From Tepidisphaeraceae bacterium (GTDB lineage: Bacteria > Planctomycetota > Phycisphaerae > Tepidisphaerales > Tepidisphaeraceae): DNA of 64,000 bases. The notes below the pieces were generated by a model. The model made no database searches, was not told the DNA's origin, and was given only the letters and a program-made list of their open reading frames with translations. The stretch is from the NCBI GenBank assembly GCA_035998445.1, contig DASYHQ010000013.1, positions 302,406 to 366,405 of the forward strand, read 5' to 3'. Shown here piece by piece: positions 41,765 through 50,783 of this stretch (position 1 is the stretch's first letter; the number at the start of each line of letters is the position of its first letter). The position numbers and the translations under genes are program-made.

Positions 41765-42925
41765 CTACCGCCGGGCCGTCATCTCTTCTGCACGTGGTTC
41801 GGCGTGAAGCCCGCGTAAGTCGAGCAGCAGTTCCTTCCGGCAGACGTACCGGCCGACCATCGCGGCGGCGTAACCCAGGACAAACAGTTCCCACGGTGAT
41901 GGCGCGTCCAGCCGCCACGCCGCCCAGGCCACCACGATCGCGCAGGCGCCCCATTCGACCGCCGAGGCGATCCAAAAGTCGCGCCACGGGTGCCGCGTGC
42001 GCAGGAACTCGGCCTGCGTACGCACGTAACGGAAGTGGAAGATCGCAGTAGTAGCGACGGCAACGGGATACGAAGCGATGGCGGCCATCGCCTGCCCGAC
42101 TGGGCTGCGGTAGACGGAAATCAGCACCACGAATGCGATGGCGGCAACGAACCACGCGACGCCCACCGCAATGGTGAACTTCACCAACGGCGACAGCCGC
42201 GGGAAGGTGTAGTCGTACAGCCGACTGAGGTGTTCGAGGTATTTGAACTGCTGCGTGAGCGTCAGCTTTGACTCCCCCGCCGCCCGCAGGTCGAAATCGA
42301 TTGGCACCTCCACCGGCCGTTGGACGCGGCACTTGCACATCAGTTCGAGGCCGATCTTGTAGCCGAGCGGCGTCAGGCGCTCGGCATTCTCGTAAGTCGA
42401 GCGGCGCAGCGAGAAGAACCCGCTCATGGGGTCGTGTACCCGACCGGCGAACGGCCGGGCCAGCAGCGTGGCGACGCGCGAGTTCAGCCGCCGTACGACG
42501 CCCCACTGTTCCTTCGTGCTGGCGCCGGTGACGTAGCGCGAGCCGATGACAAAATCGGCGCCACCGTTCAACGCGTCCAGCAGTGCCGGCAGCCGCTCGG
42601 GTGGGTGCTGCAGGTCCGCGTCCATGACGACGAACGTGTCGCCGCAGGCATCGCGCATCCCCTGCAGCACCGCGCCGCTGAGCCCGTCGCGCGGAGGTCG
42701 GCGGATGATCAATCGCAGAGGGAACTCCATCGCCAGCCGCTCGCACACCGCCGGGGTGCCGTCGGCGCTGTCGTCGTCCACGATCAGCACTTCATAGGCG
42801 CGATCCGCCATGGAAGCCGCGATTCGCGGTAACAGTAGCGGTAGATTTGCGGCCTCGTTCAACGTCGGGACGATGATGGAAATCTGCACGTCGGCGGGTG
42901 CTATCGGTGGTGGTCGATCGTCCAA
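41765..42925 (-). CDS. Family 2 glycosyltransferase with membrane tail (polyprenyl-phosphate type)
   Basis: 386 residues. Residues 1-235 are a GT-A fold: SIIVPTLNEAANLPLLLPRI, VLIVDDDSADGTPAVCERL, VVMDADLQHPPERLPALLDA (the DADLQH motif of DPM1/ArnC-type GT2 enzymes) and SRYVTGAS. Residues 240-380 contain four hydrophobic helices, GtrA-like. Such enzymes transfer a hexose or mannose from NDP-sugar to a polyprenyl phosphate on the inner membrane. It is divergent from the isomerase at 43083 but probably unrelated. ATG 42925. Confidence 0.83.
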   Translation of the reverse strand: MDDRPPPIAPADVQISIIVPTLNEAANLPLLLPRIAASMADRAYEVLIVDDDSADGTPAVCERLAMEFPLRLIIRRPPRDGLSGAVLQGMRDACGDTFVVMDADLQHPPERLPALLDALNGGADFVIGSRYVTGASTKEQWGVVRRLNSRVATLLARPFAGRVHDPMSGFFSLRRSTYENAERLTPLGYKIGLELMCKCRVQRPVEVPIDFDLRAAGESKLTLTQQFKYLEHLSRLYDYTFPRLSPLVKFTIAVGVAWFVAAIAFVVLISVYRSPVGQAMAAIASYPVAVATTAIFHFRYVRTQAEFLRTRHPWRDFWIASAVEWGACAIVVAWAAWRLDAPSPWELFVLGYAAAMVGRYVCRKELLLDLRGLHAEPRAEEMTARR

Positions 42926-43082
42926 GCGGGTCCTCGCACGTGAAGCCGGCTCATCAGCCTATCCGGCAGCGCACGACCGGACAACGCAGCGCGCTTGATG
43001 AAGCGCACGCCGCATCGGTATAGTGTGCAGAAAGTGGCCGCGAACGGCCGCGTCCTATCCCCCTACGCGACACTCTCTCTCC

Positions 43083-43970
43083 ATGACCAACCACTCCGAT
43101 CTTCGTATCGGCACGATCGTGCCGATGGATAAAGGTGCATCGTACGCACGGCAAATGCTGCCCCACGGTTTCGAGTGCATCTCGATGACCATCTGGCAAC
43201 AGATCGGCGACCTCGACCTCGAGCGCATCGCCAAGGAGACGCTGGACGTCATCGGCGACAAGGCCGTCATCAGCACGGTCGGCATCTTCTGCAACCCGCT
43301 GGTAAAGGAGAGCGCGGTGCGCGATTGGGAACGCGTGATCGACGCGGCCAAGCTCTTCAACACGTCGATCGTCTCCGGCTTCGCCGGCGCGGTGCCGGGC
43401 AAGCCGGTGCCCGAGTCGATGGCGGCATACAAGAAGGTCTGGACCGACCTGGCCAAGCGCGCCGAGGACAACGGCCTGCGCATCGCGTTCGAGAACTGCG
43501 AGATGGGCGGCTGGTGGCACGACGCCGGCCAGTGGAACATCGCCCACAGCCCCACCGGCTGGGAGATGATGTTCAACGAGGTGCCGTCCCCCGCGGTCGG
43601 GCTGCAGTGGGAGCCGTGCCATCAGATGGTCAGCCTGATCGACCCGATCCCACAATTGCGCAAGCTGGCCCCCACCGGAAAGATCTTCCACGTGCACGGC
43701 AAGGACGCGACGATCGCGTGGGACGTCGTCCGCACCAGCGGCATTCGCGGCGGTAAACCCTACGTCTGGCACCGCACGCCGGGCTTTGGCGACACGAACT
43801 GGACCGATGTCATCAGTATCCTGCGCATGAACAAGTACACCGGCTGCCTCGACATCGAAGGCTGGCACGACCCTGTCTATAAAGGTGAACTGGAGACGAC
43901 GGGCCAGGTGCACGCGCTGAATTACCTGAAGCAGTGCCGGGGCGGCGCGTATGTGCCGAATCCGAAGTAA
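43083..43970 (+). CDS. Sugar phosphate isomerase/epimerase (AP endonuclease 2-like TIM barrel)
   Basis: 295 residues from ATG 43083. Contains FGDTNWTDVISILRM (the stretch with a substrate-binding function in this family), IAFENCEMGGWWH, VGLQWEPCHQM and GKIFHVHGKDAT, matching the xylose-isomerase-like TIM-barrel family with metal-binding Glu, Asp and His residues. Probably acts on a keto- or aldose sugar of a catabolic route. The start fits LRIGTIVPMDKGASYARQML. No ribosome site is obvious. The next 300 bases are repeat-rich. Confidence 0.85.
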   Translation: MTNHSDLRIGTIVPMDKGASYARQMLPHGFECISMTIWQQIGDLDLERIAKETLDVIGDKAVISTVGIFCNPLVKESAVRDWERVIDAAKLFNTSIVSGFAGAVPGKPVPESMAAYKKVWTDLAKRAEDNGLRIAFENCEMGGWWHDAGQWNIAHSPTGWEMMFNEVPSPAVGLQWEPCHQMVSLIDPIPQLRKLAPTGKIFHVHGKDATIAWDVVRTSGIRGGKPYVWHRTPGFGDTNWTDVISILRMNKYTGCLDIEGWHDPVYKGELETTGQVHALNYLKQCRGGAYVPNPK

Positions 43971-44283
43971 GGCCGGGCGGTTTGATGCAGTCAGAAATTT
44001 GGAACTGGACTAGCCGCTTCAGCGGCTAGTTTCGTTTTTACTATGAGCGATGGAATCCCAGGTGTCATCCCGAGCAGAGCCTAAAGGCTAGCGGACTTAA
44101 ACCTCGCACAGTGCCCAACCTGTCATCCCGAGGGGAGCGGTAGCGACCCGAGGGATCTCCCATGGCCCGCACCGTCAGTCATTCGAGATCCCTCAGGTCG
44201 CCCTGCGGGTGGCTGATGGACTCCGTCAGATTGGAGGCGAACCCTTCCCCTCGGAGGGGACCAGAACCTGCCTTGAAGGCCTC
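43971..44283. repeat. Terminator hairpin and GTCATCCCGA repeats
   Basis: 313 bases without a gene. ACTAGCCGCTTCAGCGGC plus TAGT (44009-44030) is a stem followed by TTCGTTTTT, a probable terminator of the isomerase gene. At 44062-44220 there are several GTCATCCCGAG-type halves (one arm also in the element at 57508) with GGGATCTC/GAGATCCC partners, so this is a composite of dispersed palindromes. Confidence 0.6.
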
Positions 44284-44838
44284 TTACCAGTCGTTGCCGC
44301 GCAAGTGGATGTCGCCCGTGGGCAGTTCCCTTACCTTCAACGGGTAGAACATCGGCACGTCGTTGTTCGGCAGCCCGCATTCGACGCCCTTCTCGTCGAT
44401 GCGAGTCGTCGCCCGCCCCGGCAGTTCAACCCATCCCACGCGCGCATACACCCTTTGAAGTGCCGGCAGGCAAAACAGCAGGCCAACGTCGTACCCGCGC
44501 TCCGCAGCCTCCGGCATGGTGGCGGCCATGAGGCGTTCAAACAGCCCCGACTTTCGATGCGACGGCACCACACAGACGTTCTGCAGTCCCGCGACGCGCA
44601 CCGCGGCGTCGCCGACGTCGATCGTGCGTTCGTGCAGGCCCATGTGACCTACCACCTGCCCACTGCAATCACGTGCGATGACGGTGACCGACGGCGAGCT
44701 GCCGTGCCACGCTCGCGTTTGCCCGAAGGCTGCCAGGTCGTTGGGAAAACATTGCATCAGCACCTGACGGATCTGCAGGTCCAGGTCGGCCGGCATCTCA
44801 CGTTCTTCGATCACGCGCAGTGTCGGTTCGTCTTTCAT
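44284..44838 (-). CDS. GNAT-type acyltransferase (NodA-like)
   Basis: 184 residues, with GGAGGGG just before ATG 44838. GNAT signatures: VTVIARDCSGQVVGHMGLHE (the central beta strands), VAGLQNVCVVPSHRKSGLFE (acetyl-CoA loop) and MFYPLKVRELPTGDIHLRG at the end. The FGQTRAWHGSSP and VVGHMGL combination resembles NodA, the acyltransferase of Nod factor synthesis, but I consider that only a general GNAT relation. It overlaps the stop of the methyltransferase gene by 4 bases (ATGA), so it is the last gene of the operon MBL-methyltransferase-GNAT. Confidence 0.72.
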   Translation of the reverse strand: MKDEPTLRVIEEREMPADLDLQIRQVLMQCFPNDLAAFGQTRAWHGSSPSVTVIARDCSGQVVGHMGLHERTIDVGDAAVRVAGLQNVCVVPSHRKSGLFERLMAATMPEAAERGYDVGLLFCLPALQRVYARVGWVELPGRATTRIDEKGVECGLPNNDVPMFYPLKVRELPTGDIHLRGNDW

Positions 44839-45629
44839 TCGCCCCTCCGCTTGCGGCACATCGCGATCATGCGAGGCGAGCCGTCGGCCAGATCGCTGCC
44901 GTCGTAGTCGCCGTAGAGCGCGCGCAGTTCGAAACCGTTGCGCTCCAGCAGCAGGCGCAGCTCGCGCGGGAAGATGTGCGTGAGCAGGAACGAGTTCATC
45001 TCCTGATGCTCGGTCCCCTCGTCGTCGAACCACTGGTAGTGGAACGTGATTCGCTGGGTCTGAATCTGCTCGTCCCGGCTGACGTCCGTCGTGCGGAAGA
45101 CGGTTCGGCCAAGCGATGGCACGTAAAACGAGATCGGGTCCAAATCCGTCGCCTCTGGGGTGGCCAGTAGCGTCAGATCGGGGTTGAAGATGTCGAGCCA
45201 GAACGTGCCGCCGGGCTTGAGATGGCGGGCGATGTTCTGCAGCACGCGGTCCTGCTGCGCGATCGTGGTGAAACTCAGGAAGCTGTTGAAGAAGATGCAG
45301 GCGTGGTCGAAGGTGTCATTAAGCTTCAAGCGAAGCAGGTCGGCCCGCACGAGACGCAAATCTCGCTCCTGTATGCCGACGCTGTCGCGCTTCTGCGTCG
45401 CCAGGCGCAGCATATCGCCCGCGTAGTCGACACCGGTCACGCGATGTCCCGCCTGGGCGAGCGGGATCGATGCCCGAGCCGTGCCGACGGCCAATTCTAA
45501 GATGCGCTGGCGCCGCCGGGGCAGGTGGTCCATATAGAACGGCGCGTCACGGTACAGGTAATCCAGGTGCGCATACTCGGCATCGTAATAATCGGCGATC
45601 GCGCGGTACTCGCTGGTCAGCTTGGCCAT
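44835..45629 (-). CDS. Class I SAM-dependent methyltransferase
   Basis: 264 residues from ATG 45629. ILELAVGTARASIPLAQAGH is motif I (SAM binding, ELAVGTA), HVTGVDYAG-type aspartate is in TGVDYAGDMLRLA, and the middle FFNSFLSFTTI and LKPGGTFWLDIFNPDL are the later motifs of the Methyltransf_11/25 family. Substrate unknown. It begins 32 bases after the MBL hydrolase gene ends and overlaps the GNAT gene by the 4-base ATGA. The three are one reverse-strand operon. Confidence 0.82.
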   Translation of the reverse strand: MAKLTSEYRAIADYYDAEYAHLDYLYRDAPFYMDHLPRRRQRILELAVGTARASIPLAQAGHRVTGVDYAGDMLRLATQKRDSVGIQERDLRLVRADLLRLKLNDTFDHACIFFNSFLSFTTIAQQDRVLQNIARHLKPGGTFWLDIFNPDLTLLATPEATDLDPISFYVPSLGRTVFRTTDVSRDEQIQTQRITFHYQWFDDEGTEHQEMNSFLLTHIFPRELRLLLERNGFELRALYGDYDGSDLADGSPRMIAMCRKRRGE

Positions 45630-45661
45630 AACTTGCGTCTCTTGCGTCGGGGGCAGATGCA

Positions 45662-46453
45662 TCATGCGGTGGCTTGAACGCGCAGCCCGTCGTATGCCAG
45701 CCGAATGTCGGGTGGCAACGCCTCGTTCGTCTCGACGTGGGCCAAGGCGTGCGCGATGTGGGTAAAGTACGTTCGTTTTGCACCCATCCGCCGGGCGGCT
45801 TCGGTCGCCTGTGCAATCGTGAAGTGAGTCGCGTGCGGACGGTGTTGCAGCGCGTCCAGAATTAGCACGTCCAGCCCCTTCAGCAGGTGGAACGACGATT
45901 CGGGGATCTCGCTGACGTCGGTGCAGTAGGCCAGATTCCCCACGCGGAAGCCGTTGACCGGCATTTTCCCGTGCAGCAGTGGGATCGGCGTCCACCGATG
46001 GCCGGCGATCTCGAACGGTCCATCGATGCGCCGGTGGACCAGGTGCGGGCGGAAGGCCTTTACGTCGGGGGAGGGTTCGAGGAACGCGTACGCGAAGCAC
46101 TGGTCGAGCGCGCGATAGGTCGCATCATCGGCCCAGGCATCGATGGCGCTTTGTTTGAGGCTGTTGAACCGCCGCACGTCGTCCAGGCCCATGATGTGGT
46201 CGGCGTGCGCGTGCGTGAAGACGACCGCCTCGATCATCTTGATGCCGTTGGCCACGCACTGGAGGCGAAGCTCCGGCGTCGTGTCGACGAGCACGTTACG
46301 CCCGTTGTAGCTGATGACCACCGACGCCCGCATCCGCCGGTCACGCGGGTCGCTGCTCGTGCAGACGGCGCAGTCGCAGCCAATCATGGGGATGCCGGCG
46401 CTGGTGCCGGACCCGAGGAAAAGCAGCTCGATGGTTGGGGTGTCGTCGCCCAT
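45662..46453 (-). CDS. MBL-fold metallohydrolase (PhnP-like)
   Basis: 263 residues. I chose ATG 46453; a GTG 6 bases upstream is the alternative. Zinc-binding motif THAHADHIMGLDDVR (HxHxDH), with the GCDCAVCTSSDPRD cysteine cluster near the N-terminus typical of PhnP-type phosphodiesterases, and the LHGKMPVNGF and DALQHRPHATHFTIAQAT stretches of the MBL fold. First gene of the operon with the methyltransferase and GNAT. Predicted reaction: hydrolysis of a cyclic or phosphodiester substrate. Confidence 0.82.
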   Translation of the reverse strand: MGDDTPTIELLFLGSGTSAGIPMIGCDCAVCTSSDPRDRRMRASVVISYNGRNVLVDTTPELRLQCVANGIKMIEAVVFTHAHADHIMGLDDVRRFNSLKQSAIDAWADDATYRALDQCFAYAFLEPSPDVKAFRPHLVHRRIDGPFEIAGHRWTPIPLLHGKMPVNGFRVGNLAYCTDVSEIPESSFHLLKGLDVLILDALQHRPHATHFTIAQATEAARRMGAKRTYFTHIAHALAHVETNEALPPDIRLAYDGLRVQATA

Positions 46454-46654
46454 GATCACCTAGCTTATAGCCGCTTCGCCCGCAGCGGGCCAACGGGGCG
46501 AGCGATATGCCCATCAACGCGTGAGAGAAAGACAGGGCCAGACAGGCTGCCCGTGGCGCACCGCCCGCAAACAGCACCCAAACCCTATCGGACCTTCTCA
46601 GATCGCGTCGGCAAATTGCCCCCGCGCCTTCGGCTCCGTATCATCCGGCGGCCC
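46454..46654. other. Divergent promoter spacer (MBL operon and mlaE)
   Basis: 201 bases with no gene. The MlaE gene starts without a clear ribosome site (CCGGCGGCCC before ATG 46655). Confidence 0.4.
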
Positions 46655-47479
46655 ATGCCCACTCGTGCGATCGCCAACCTAGGCCAGCAGACCACCGCCG
46701 CCATCGCCGCGTTCGGGGACTTCTGCATCTTCGTCTGGCAAACCATCGGCTGGCTGTTCGGGGGCGGCCTGCGGTTGAAGAACCTCCGGAACCTGCCGGA
46801 ACTGATGTACGAGGTCGGCGTGCGATCGGTGCCGGTCATTGGGATCACTGGCGCGTTCGTCGGCATGGTCATGGCGATCGAGACTTACACCCAGCTGCGC
46901 GCCCTGGGTCAGGAAGAACGCATCGGCAGTTTGATCGGCCTATCGGTCGTGAAGCAGATTGGCCCGGTGCTGGCGGCGGTCATGCTCGCGGGCCGCATCG
47001 GTGGCGCGCTGACGGCCGAGCTGGGCACGATGAACGTTACCGAACAGCTCGACGCGCTGCGCGTCATGGGCGCTGAACCCATTCGCTATCTCGTCGTCCC
47101 GCGCTTCCTCTGCTGCCTGTTCCTGCTGCCCATCCTGACCATCTACAGCGACGTGCTCGGCGTGGTGGGTGGCTGGGCAGTGTCGGTTTATGCGCTCAAC
47201 ATTCCCAGCGATCCCTACTGGCGCTACTCGGCCGTTGGCGTCGACACATACCAAGTGATGGAAGGCATCATCAAGAGCTTCTTCTTCGGCGCCGCCATCG
47301 GGTTAATCAGTTGCTACAAGGGCTTCCGCTGTGGCAGTGGCGCCAGTGGCGTCGGACGGGCCTGCACGGAAAGCTTCGTACTGAGCTTTATCGCCATCAT
47401 CGTGCTGAACTTCTTCTTCGCCAAGCTGCTGAAGGACATCTACTACGCCCTCTATCCCGTCACCGGGATTTTCGGGTAG
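46655..47479 (+). CDS. mlaE: MlaE-type lipid ABC transporter permease
   Basis: 274 residues, the normal MlaE length. The conserved core is complete: GVRSVPVIGITGAFVGMVMA, GSLIGLSVVKQIGPVLAAVM, AGRIGGALTAELGTMNVTEQ (the signature), LDALRVMGAEPIRYLVVPRF, and five or six transmembrane helices. It is the permease of the Mla-type phospholipid transporter of the inner membrane. The ATP-binding subunit follows 40 bases later. No mlaD substrate-binding gene follows; the next gene is rpsB. Confidence 0.9.
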   Translation: MPTRAIANLGQQTTAAIAAFGDFCIFVWQTIGWLFGGGLRLKNLRNLPELMYEVGVRSVPVIGITGAFVGMVMAIETYTQLRALGQEERIGSLIGLSVVKQIGPVLAAVMLAGRIGGALTAELGTMNVTEQLDALRVMGAEPIRYLVVPRFLCCLFLLPILTIYSDVLGVVGGWAVSVYALNIPSDPYWRYSAVGVDTYQVMEGIIKSFFFGAAIGLISCYKGFRCGSGASGVGRACTESFVLSFIAIIVLNFFFAKLLKDIYYALYPVTGIFG

Positions 47480-47519
47480 CTCGTTTCCGACTTCGCCGCC
47501 CGTGCGGGACGCAATTGCC

Positions 47520-48314
47520 ATGGCGCTGATCGAACTCAAAAACATCCACAAGCGCTTCGGCAAGCTCGTCGTGCTGAACGACCTCACGCTGAACATCGAG
47601 GCCGGCCAGTGCCTGGTCATCATCGGCGCCAGCGGCAGTGGCAAAAGCGTGATGCTCAAGCACATCGTTGGCCTGCTTAGCCCCGATTCGGGCGAGGTCT
47701 GGTTTGACGGCCAGCGGGTCGACACTCTGGCCGTGCGCGACCTGATGACCGTGCGCGAAAACTTCGGCTTCCTGTTCCAAATGGGTGCCCTGTTCGATTC
47801 GCTAACGGTCGGCGAGAACATCGCCTTCCCCGTCATCGAACACACCACCAAGACCAGCGACGAGGTCGCCGAGATCGTGCGCCAGAAGTTGGCGCTGATC
47901 GGCCTGCCCGGCATCGAAAAGAAAATGCCGGGTGAACTCTCAGGTGGGCAACGGAAGCGCGTCGCGCTCGCTCGGGCCATCGCGCTGAATCCCAAGGTCA
48001 TCCTTTACGACGAACCCACGACCGGCCTCGACCCCATTCGCTCGGATGTTATCAACGAGCTCATCATTAAACTTCAGCGTGAACTGAAAGTGACGAGCAT
48101 CGTCGTCACGCATGACATGACCAGCGCACTGAAGGTGGCCGACCGGGTGGTCATGTTGTACGAGGGGAAACTGGTTTTTGATGGCACTCCCGAGCAACTC
48201 AAAGCCACCGAGGAACCGATCGTGCGTGGCTTCGTGATGGGTGAGGCATCGGAGCAGGATCTGAGCGCCATACGCAACGAGAGCGCGTCCAATTCGACGA
48301 AGCCTCCGAAGTAG
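47520..48314 (+). CDS. mlaF: MlaF-type ABC transporter ATP-binding protein
   Basis: 264 residues from ATG 47520 (alternative GTG 47502). Walker A GASGSGKS is at residues 36-43, the signature LSGGQRKRVALARAI follows, and Walker B is VILYDEPTTGLDP; the H-loop is VTHDMTSA. Together with mlaE it forms a lipid transporter that moves phospholipids between outer and inner membrane in other bacteria. The C-terminal tail extends some 20 residues with a low-complexity end. Operon with mlaE. Confidence 0.9.
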   Translation: MALIELKNIHKRFGKLVVLNDLTLNIEAGQCLVIIGASGSGKSVMLKHIVGLLSPDSGEVWFDGQRVDTLAVRDLMTVRENFGFLFQMGALFDSLTVGENIAFPVIEHTTKTSDEVAEIVRQKLALIGLPGIEKKMPGELSGGQRKRVALARAIALNPKVILYDEPTTGLDPIRSDVINELIIKLQRELKVTSIVVTHDMTSALKVADRVVMLYEGKLVFDGTPEQLKATEEPIVRGFVMGEASEQDLSAIRNESASNSTKPPK

Positions 48315-48721
48315 ACCGTCAATCGACATCGTCGCTCAAGCGACCATGCGAGAGGATGCTGGGATGCGCCCGACAGGAAACTCGGGACAGACGCTAGGCT
48401 TAGGCGCGTTTCCGTCCCCACAATTCCCACATCTACGCTTGAATTGCCAGATGGCCCCCGATACAGTAGCCCTTCCGGCTCGCCAAGGGCCACCCGTCTC
48501 GATTGCCCAATTGGGCGAACGTCGATCGCGGGTCAGTTGTTAAAAACCTCTTGGATTTTAAGCCCCACGGACCTCGGCCTGTCTTGGCCAGCCGCAGTGT
48601 CGCCGGGCTGATGGAAAGGATTTCGGATCTCGGATTGCCGATTTCGGGTTGCACTCTCGCTGCACGCGGTCGTCGCCTGCACAGCCCGCAATGAGCAATC
48701 CGAGATTCGAAATGACGCTCA
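48315..48721. repeat. rpsB upstream spacer with inverted repeat
   Basis: 407 bases without a gene. ATTTCGGATCTCGGATTGC at 48620-48638 pairs with GCAATCCGAGATTCGAAAT at 48695-48713 (one mismatch), which ends 8 bases before the rpsB ATG and covers the position where a ribosome site would be expected. I see no clear SD sequence for rpsB. Confidence 0.55.
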
Positions 48722-49594
48722 ATGGCTACGAATCAAGCAGAACTCGTTAAGTCGCTGGTGGATGCCGGCGTTCACTTCGGTCACCGCGTGTCGCGCTGGA
48801 ACCCGAAGATGGAACCCTACATCCACGGCAAGCGCAACATGATCCACATCATTGACGTGAAGGAGACCGTGAAGGGTCTGCTTCGCGCCAAGAAGCTCAT
48901 TCAGGCGACGGTCGCCAGCGGTAAGGACGTGCTGTTCGTCGGCACGAAGCGCCAGGCCCGCAACGCCATCGAGGCCGAGGCCGCCCGTTGCGGCATGCAC
49001 TACGTCAGCGAACGCTGGCTCGGCGGCACGCTGACCAACTTCCGCACGATCCGCGCCCGCCTGAACCGCTTGGAAGAGCTCGAGCGCATCTTCAACGGCC
49101 CGGAGCTCGAGAACTACTCGAAGAAGATTCGCGCGACGATGCAGCGTGAGCTGACCAAGATCAAGACCAACCTTGAGGGCATCCGCAAGATGGAGCGCAT
49201 GCCGGGCGTGATGTTCATCATCGACACCCGCCGCGAGCACATCGCGGTGAAGGAAGCCAAGAAGCTGGGCGTGACCACGGTCGCGTTGATCGATACCGAC
49301 AGCGACCCCGAGTTGATCGACCTGCCCATGCCGGGCAACGACGACGCGATGCGCGCGATCGAGATCATCATGCGTGAGCTGGCCGACTCGGTCATCGAAG
49401 GCAAGACCGGTCGCGCCGAGAGCAAGGCTGGCCCGCAAGGCGAACAGGCCGGCGACCGCCCGCGTCGCAGCACCCGCAGCCAGTTCCGAGCGGACGGCGC
49501 CCCCGCCGATGCACCGGCGACCTCGGAAGGCGCCGCCCCCGAGGCCGGCGCACCGGCCGAAACCGCTGCCGAACCGGTTGGCGCGGCTCAGTAA
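48722..49594 (+). CDS. rpsB: 30S ribosomal protein S2 (RpsB)
   Basis: 290 residues. Full S2 fold: LVKSLVDAGVHFGHRVSRWN, PKMEPYIHGKRNMIHIIDVK, FVGTKRQARNAIEAEAARCG, MHYVSERWLGGTLTNFRTI, and the C-terminal half with MPGVMFIIDTRREHIAVKEA. The C-terminal 60 residues form a low-complexity Ala/Pro/Glu extension beyond the E. coli length (241). The tsf gene follows, the usual order. Start lacks an obvious SD; a 19-base inverted repeat ends 8 bases upstream. Confidence 0.97.
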   Translation: MATNQAELVKSLVDAGVHFGHRVSRWNPKMEPYIHGKRNMIHIIDVKETVKGLLRAKKLIQATVASGKDVLFVGTKRQARNAIEAEAARCGMHYVSERWLGGTLTNFRTIRARLNRLEELERIFNGPELENYSKKIRATMQRELTKIKTNLEGIRKMERMPGVMFIIDTRREHIAVKEAKKLGVTTVALIDTDSDPELIDLPMPGNDDAMRAIEIIMRELADSVIEGKTGRAESKAGPQGEQAGDRPRRSTRSQFRADGAPADAPATSEGAAPEAGAPAETAAEPVGAAQ

Positions 49595-49602
49595 GCGACA
49601 TG

Positions 49603-49695
49603 GTCCGTTGTCAGTGGTCCTTTGTCCGTTGTGATTTGTCCGGCCGTCGGTTTCAACAACTGACCGCGGACAACTGACAACGGACTTTTTTTTCA
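49603..49695 (+). terminator. Inverted repeat and T-run between rpsB and tsf
   Basis: GTCCGTTGTCAGT at 49603-49615 pairs with ACTGACAACGGAC at 49673-49685, followed by a run of T's. Between is GC-rich repeat sequence with a second GTCCGTTGT. Looks like a repeat that can serve as terminator or attenuator between rpsB and tsf. Confidence 0.55.
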
Positions 49696-49823
49696 GCTAA
49701 GCTGGAATAGAAGACCGCCCTTGACCCAAGCTCGTCATCCTTCGGAGTACCTCAGATGACGGGACGGCCGAGTTGGCGTCCGGTACGAATCGAATTATCC
49801 ATAAGGAACGGCAGGAGAACCCA

Positions 49824-50639
49824 ATGGCAGAGATTACCGCAAAGCTCGTGAACGAACTCCGCTCCCGCACGGGGCAGGCCATGATGGACTGTAAGCGCAT
49901 GCTGGTGGAAACCGGTGGCGACATCGACGCCGCCATCGCCGAGTTCCGCAAGAAGGGCGTGAAGGCCTCGCTCGGTGAACGGGCCGCGACCGAAGGTCGC
50001 GTGGTCGGCGTGGCGGCCGAGGACGGGTCGGGGGCGTCGCTGGTCGAGGTCAACTGCAACACCGACTTTACCGCCAAGAGCGAGCCGGTGCTGAAGCTGG
50101 CGACGAAGGCCGCCCAGCAGTTGCTGCGCAGCCCCGACGCCGACATTGCCCACGCCGCCGAGGTTTCCGCCGACGCCACTGCCGTCGCGCAGACGACCGG
50201 TGAGAACGTCGTGATCGGCAAGACCGCCTACCTCGCCGCCCCCGCCGGTGGCAAGGCGGCGCTCTATCTGTACGCGATCACGGGCAAGATCGGCGTCATC
50301 ATGGCGTTCACCGGCAACCCGAGCGCCGAACTCGTGCAGCAGCTGGGTGGCCACATCGCCTTCAGCCGCCCGCTCGGCCTGAAGCGCGACGAGGTGCCCG
50401 CCGACCTGGTCGCAAAGGAGCGCGAGATCGCCGTCGAGCAGGCCAAGGCCACCGGCAAGCCCCAGCAGATCGCCGAGAAGATCGCCGAGGGCAAGCTCAA
50501 CGCCTTCTTCGCCGAGCGCGTGCTGCTGGACCAGGAGTTCTTCAACGCGTCGGTCTTCAAGGGTTCGATCTCGAACTTCCTGAAGCAGAACAACGTGGGC
50601 CTGGAGAAGTACGTCCGCATCGAAGTCGGCGGCGCGTAA
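49824..50639 (+). CDS. tsf: Elongation factor Ts (Tsf)
   Basis: 271 residues from ATG 49824 with GGCAGGAGAACC upstream; the longer reading frame to 49773 is spurious. N-terminal UBA-type TAKLVNELRSRTGQAMMDCK, catalytic-core TDFTAKSEPVLKLA and HIAFSRPLGL, and SISNFLKQNNVGLEKYVRIE at the end match EF-Ts. It exchanges GDP for GTP on EF-Tu. A terminator follows at 50676. Confidence 0.97.
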   Translation: MAEITAKLVNELRSRTGQAMMDCKRMLVETGGDIDAAIAEFRKKGVKASLGERAATEGRVVGVAAEDGSGASLVEVNCNTDFTAKSEPVLKLATKAAQQLLRSPDADIAHAAEVSADATAVAQTTGENVVIGKTAYLAAPAGGKAALYLYAITGKIGVIMAFTGNPSAELVQQLGGHIAFSRPLGLKRDEVPADLVAKEREIAVEQAKATGKPQQIAEKIAEGKLNAFFAERVLLDQEFFNASVFKGSISNFLKQNNVGLEKYVRIEVGGA

Positions 50640-50675
50640 GTCGCCGAGCGCAACTGAAAGATTGGTTTAACCGGA

Positions 50676-50709
50676 GCCTGCACGGACAATCGTCCGTGCA
50701 GGCTTTTTT
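50676..50709 (+). terminator. Intrinsic terminator of tsf
   Basis: GCCTGCACGGAC and GTCCGTGCAGGC form a 12-base stem with a tetraloop AATC, followed by TTTTTT. Textbook rho-independent form. Confidence 0.9.
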
Positions 50710-50783
50710 CATGCAACGGCGGCACGGATATCGGGCCACCGTAGGGCGGCACTCGTGGCGCCCCTACGGCGCAGCCGCGACTA

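Noticed and set aside
41070..42746. 558-codon reverse frame over the transporter remnant and glycosyltransferase
   Set aside because: Different frame from the real GT2 protein and rich in Arg/His; the GT2 motifs lie in the other frame.
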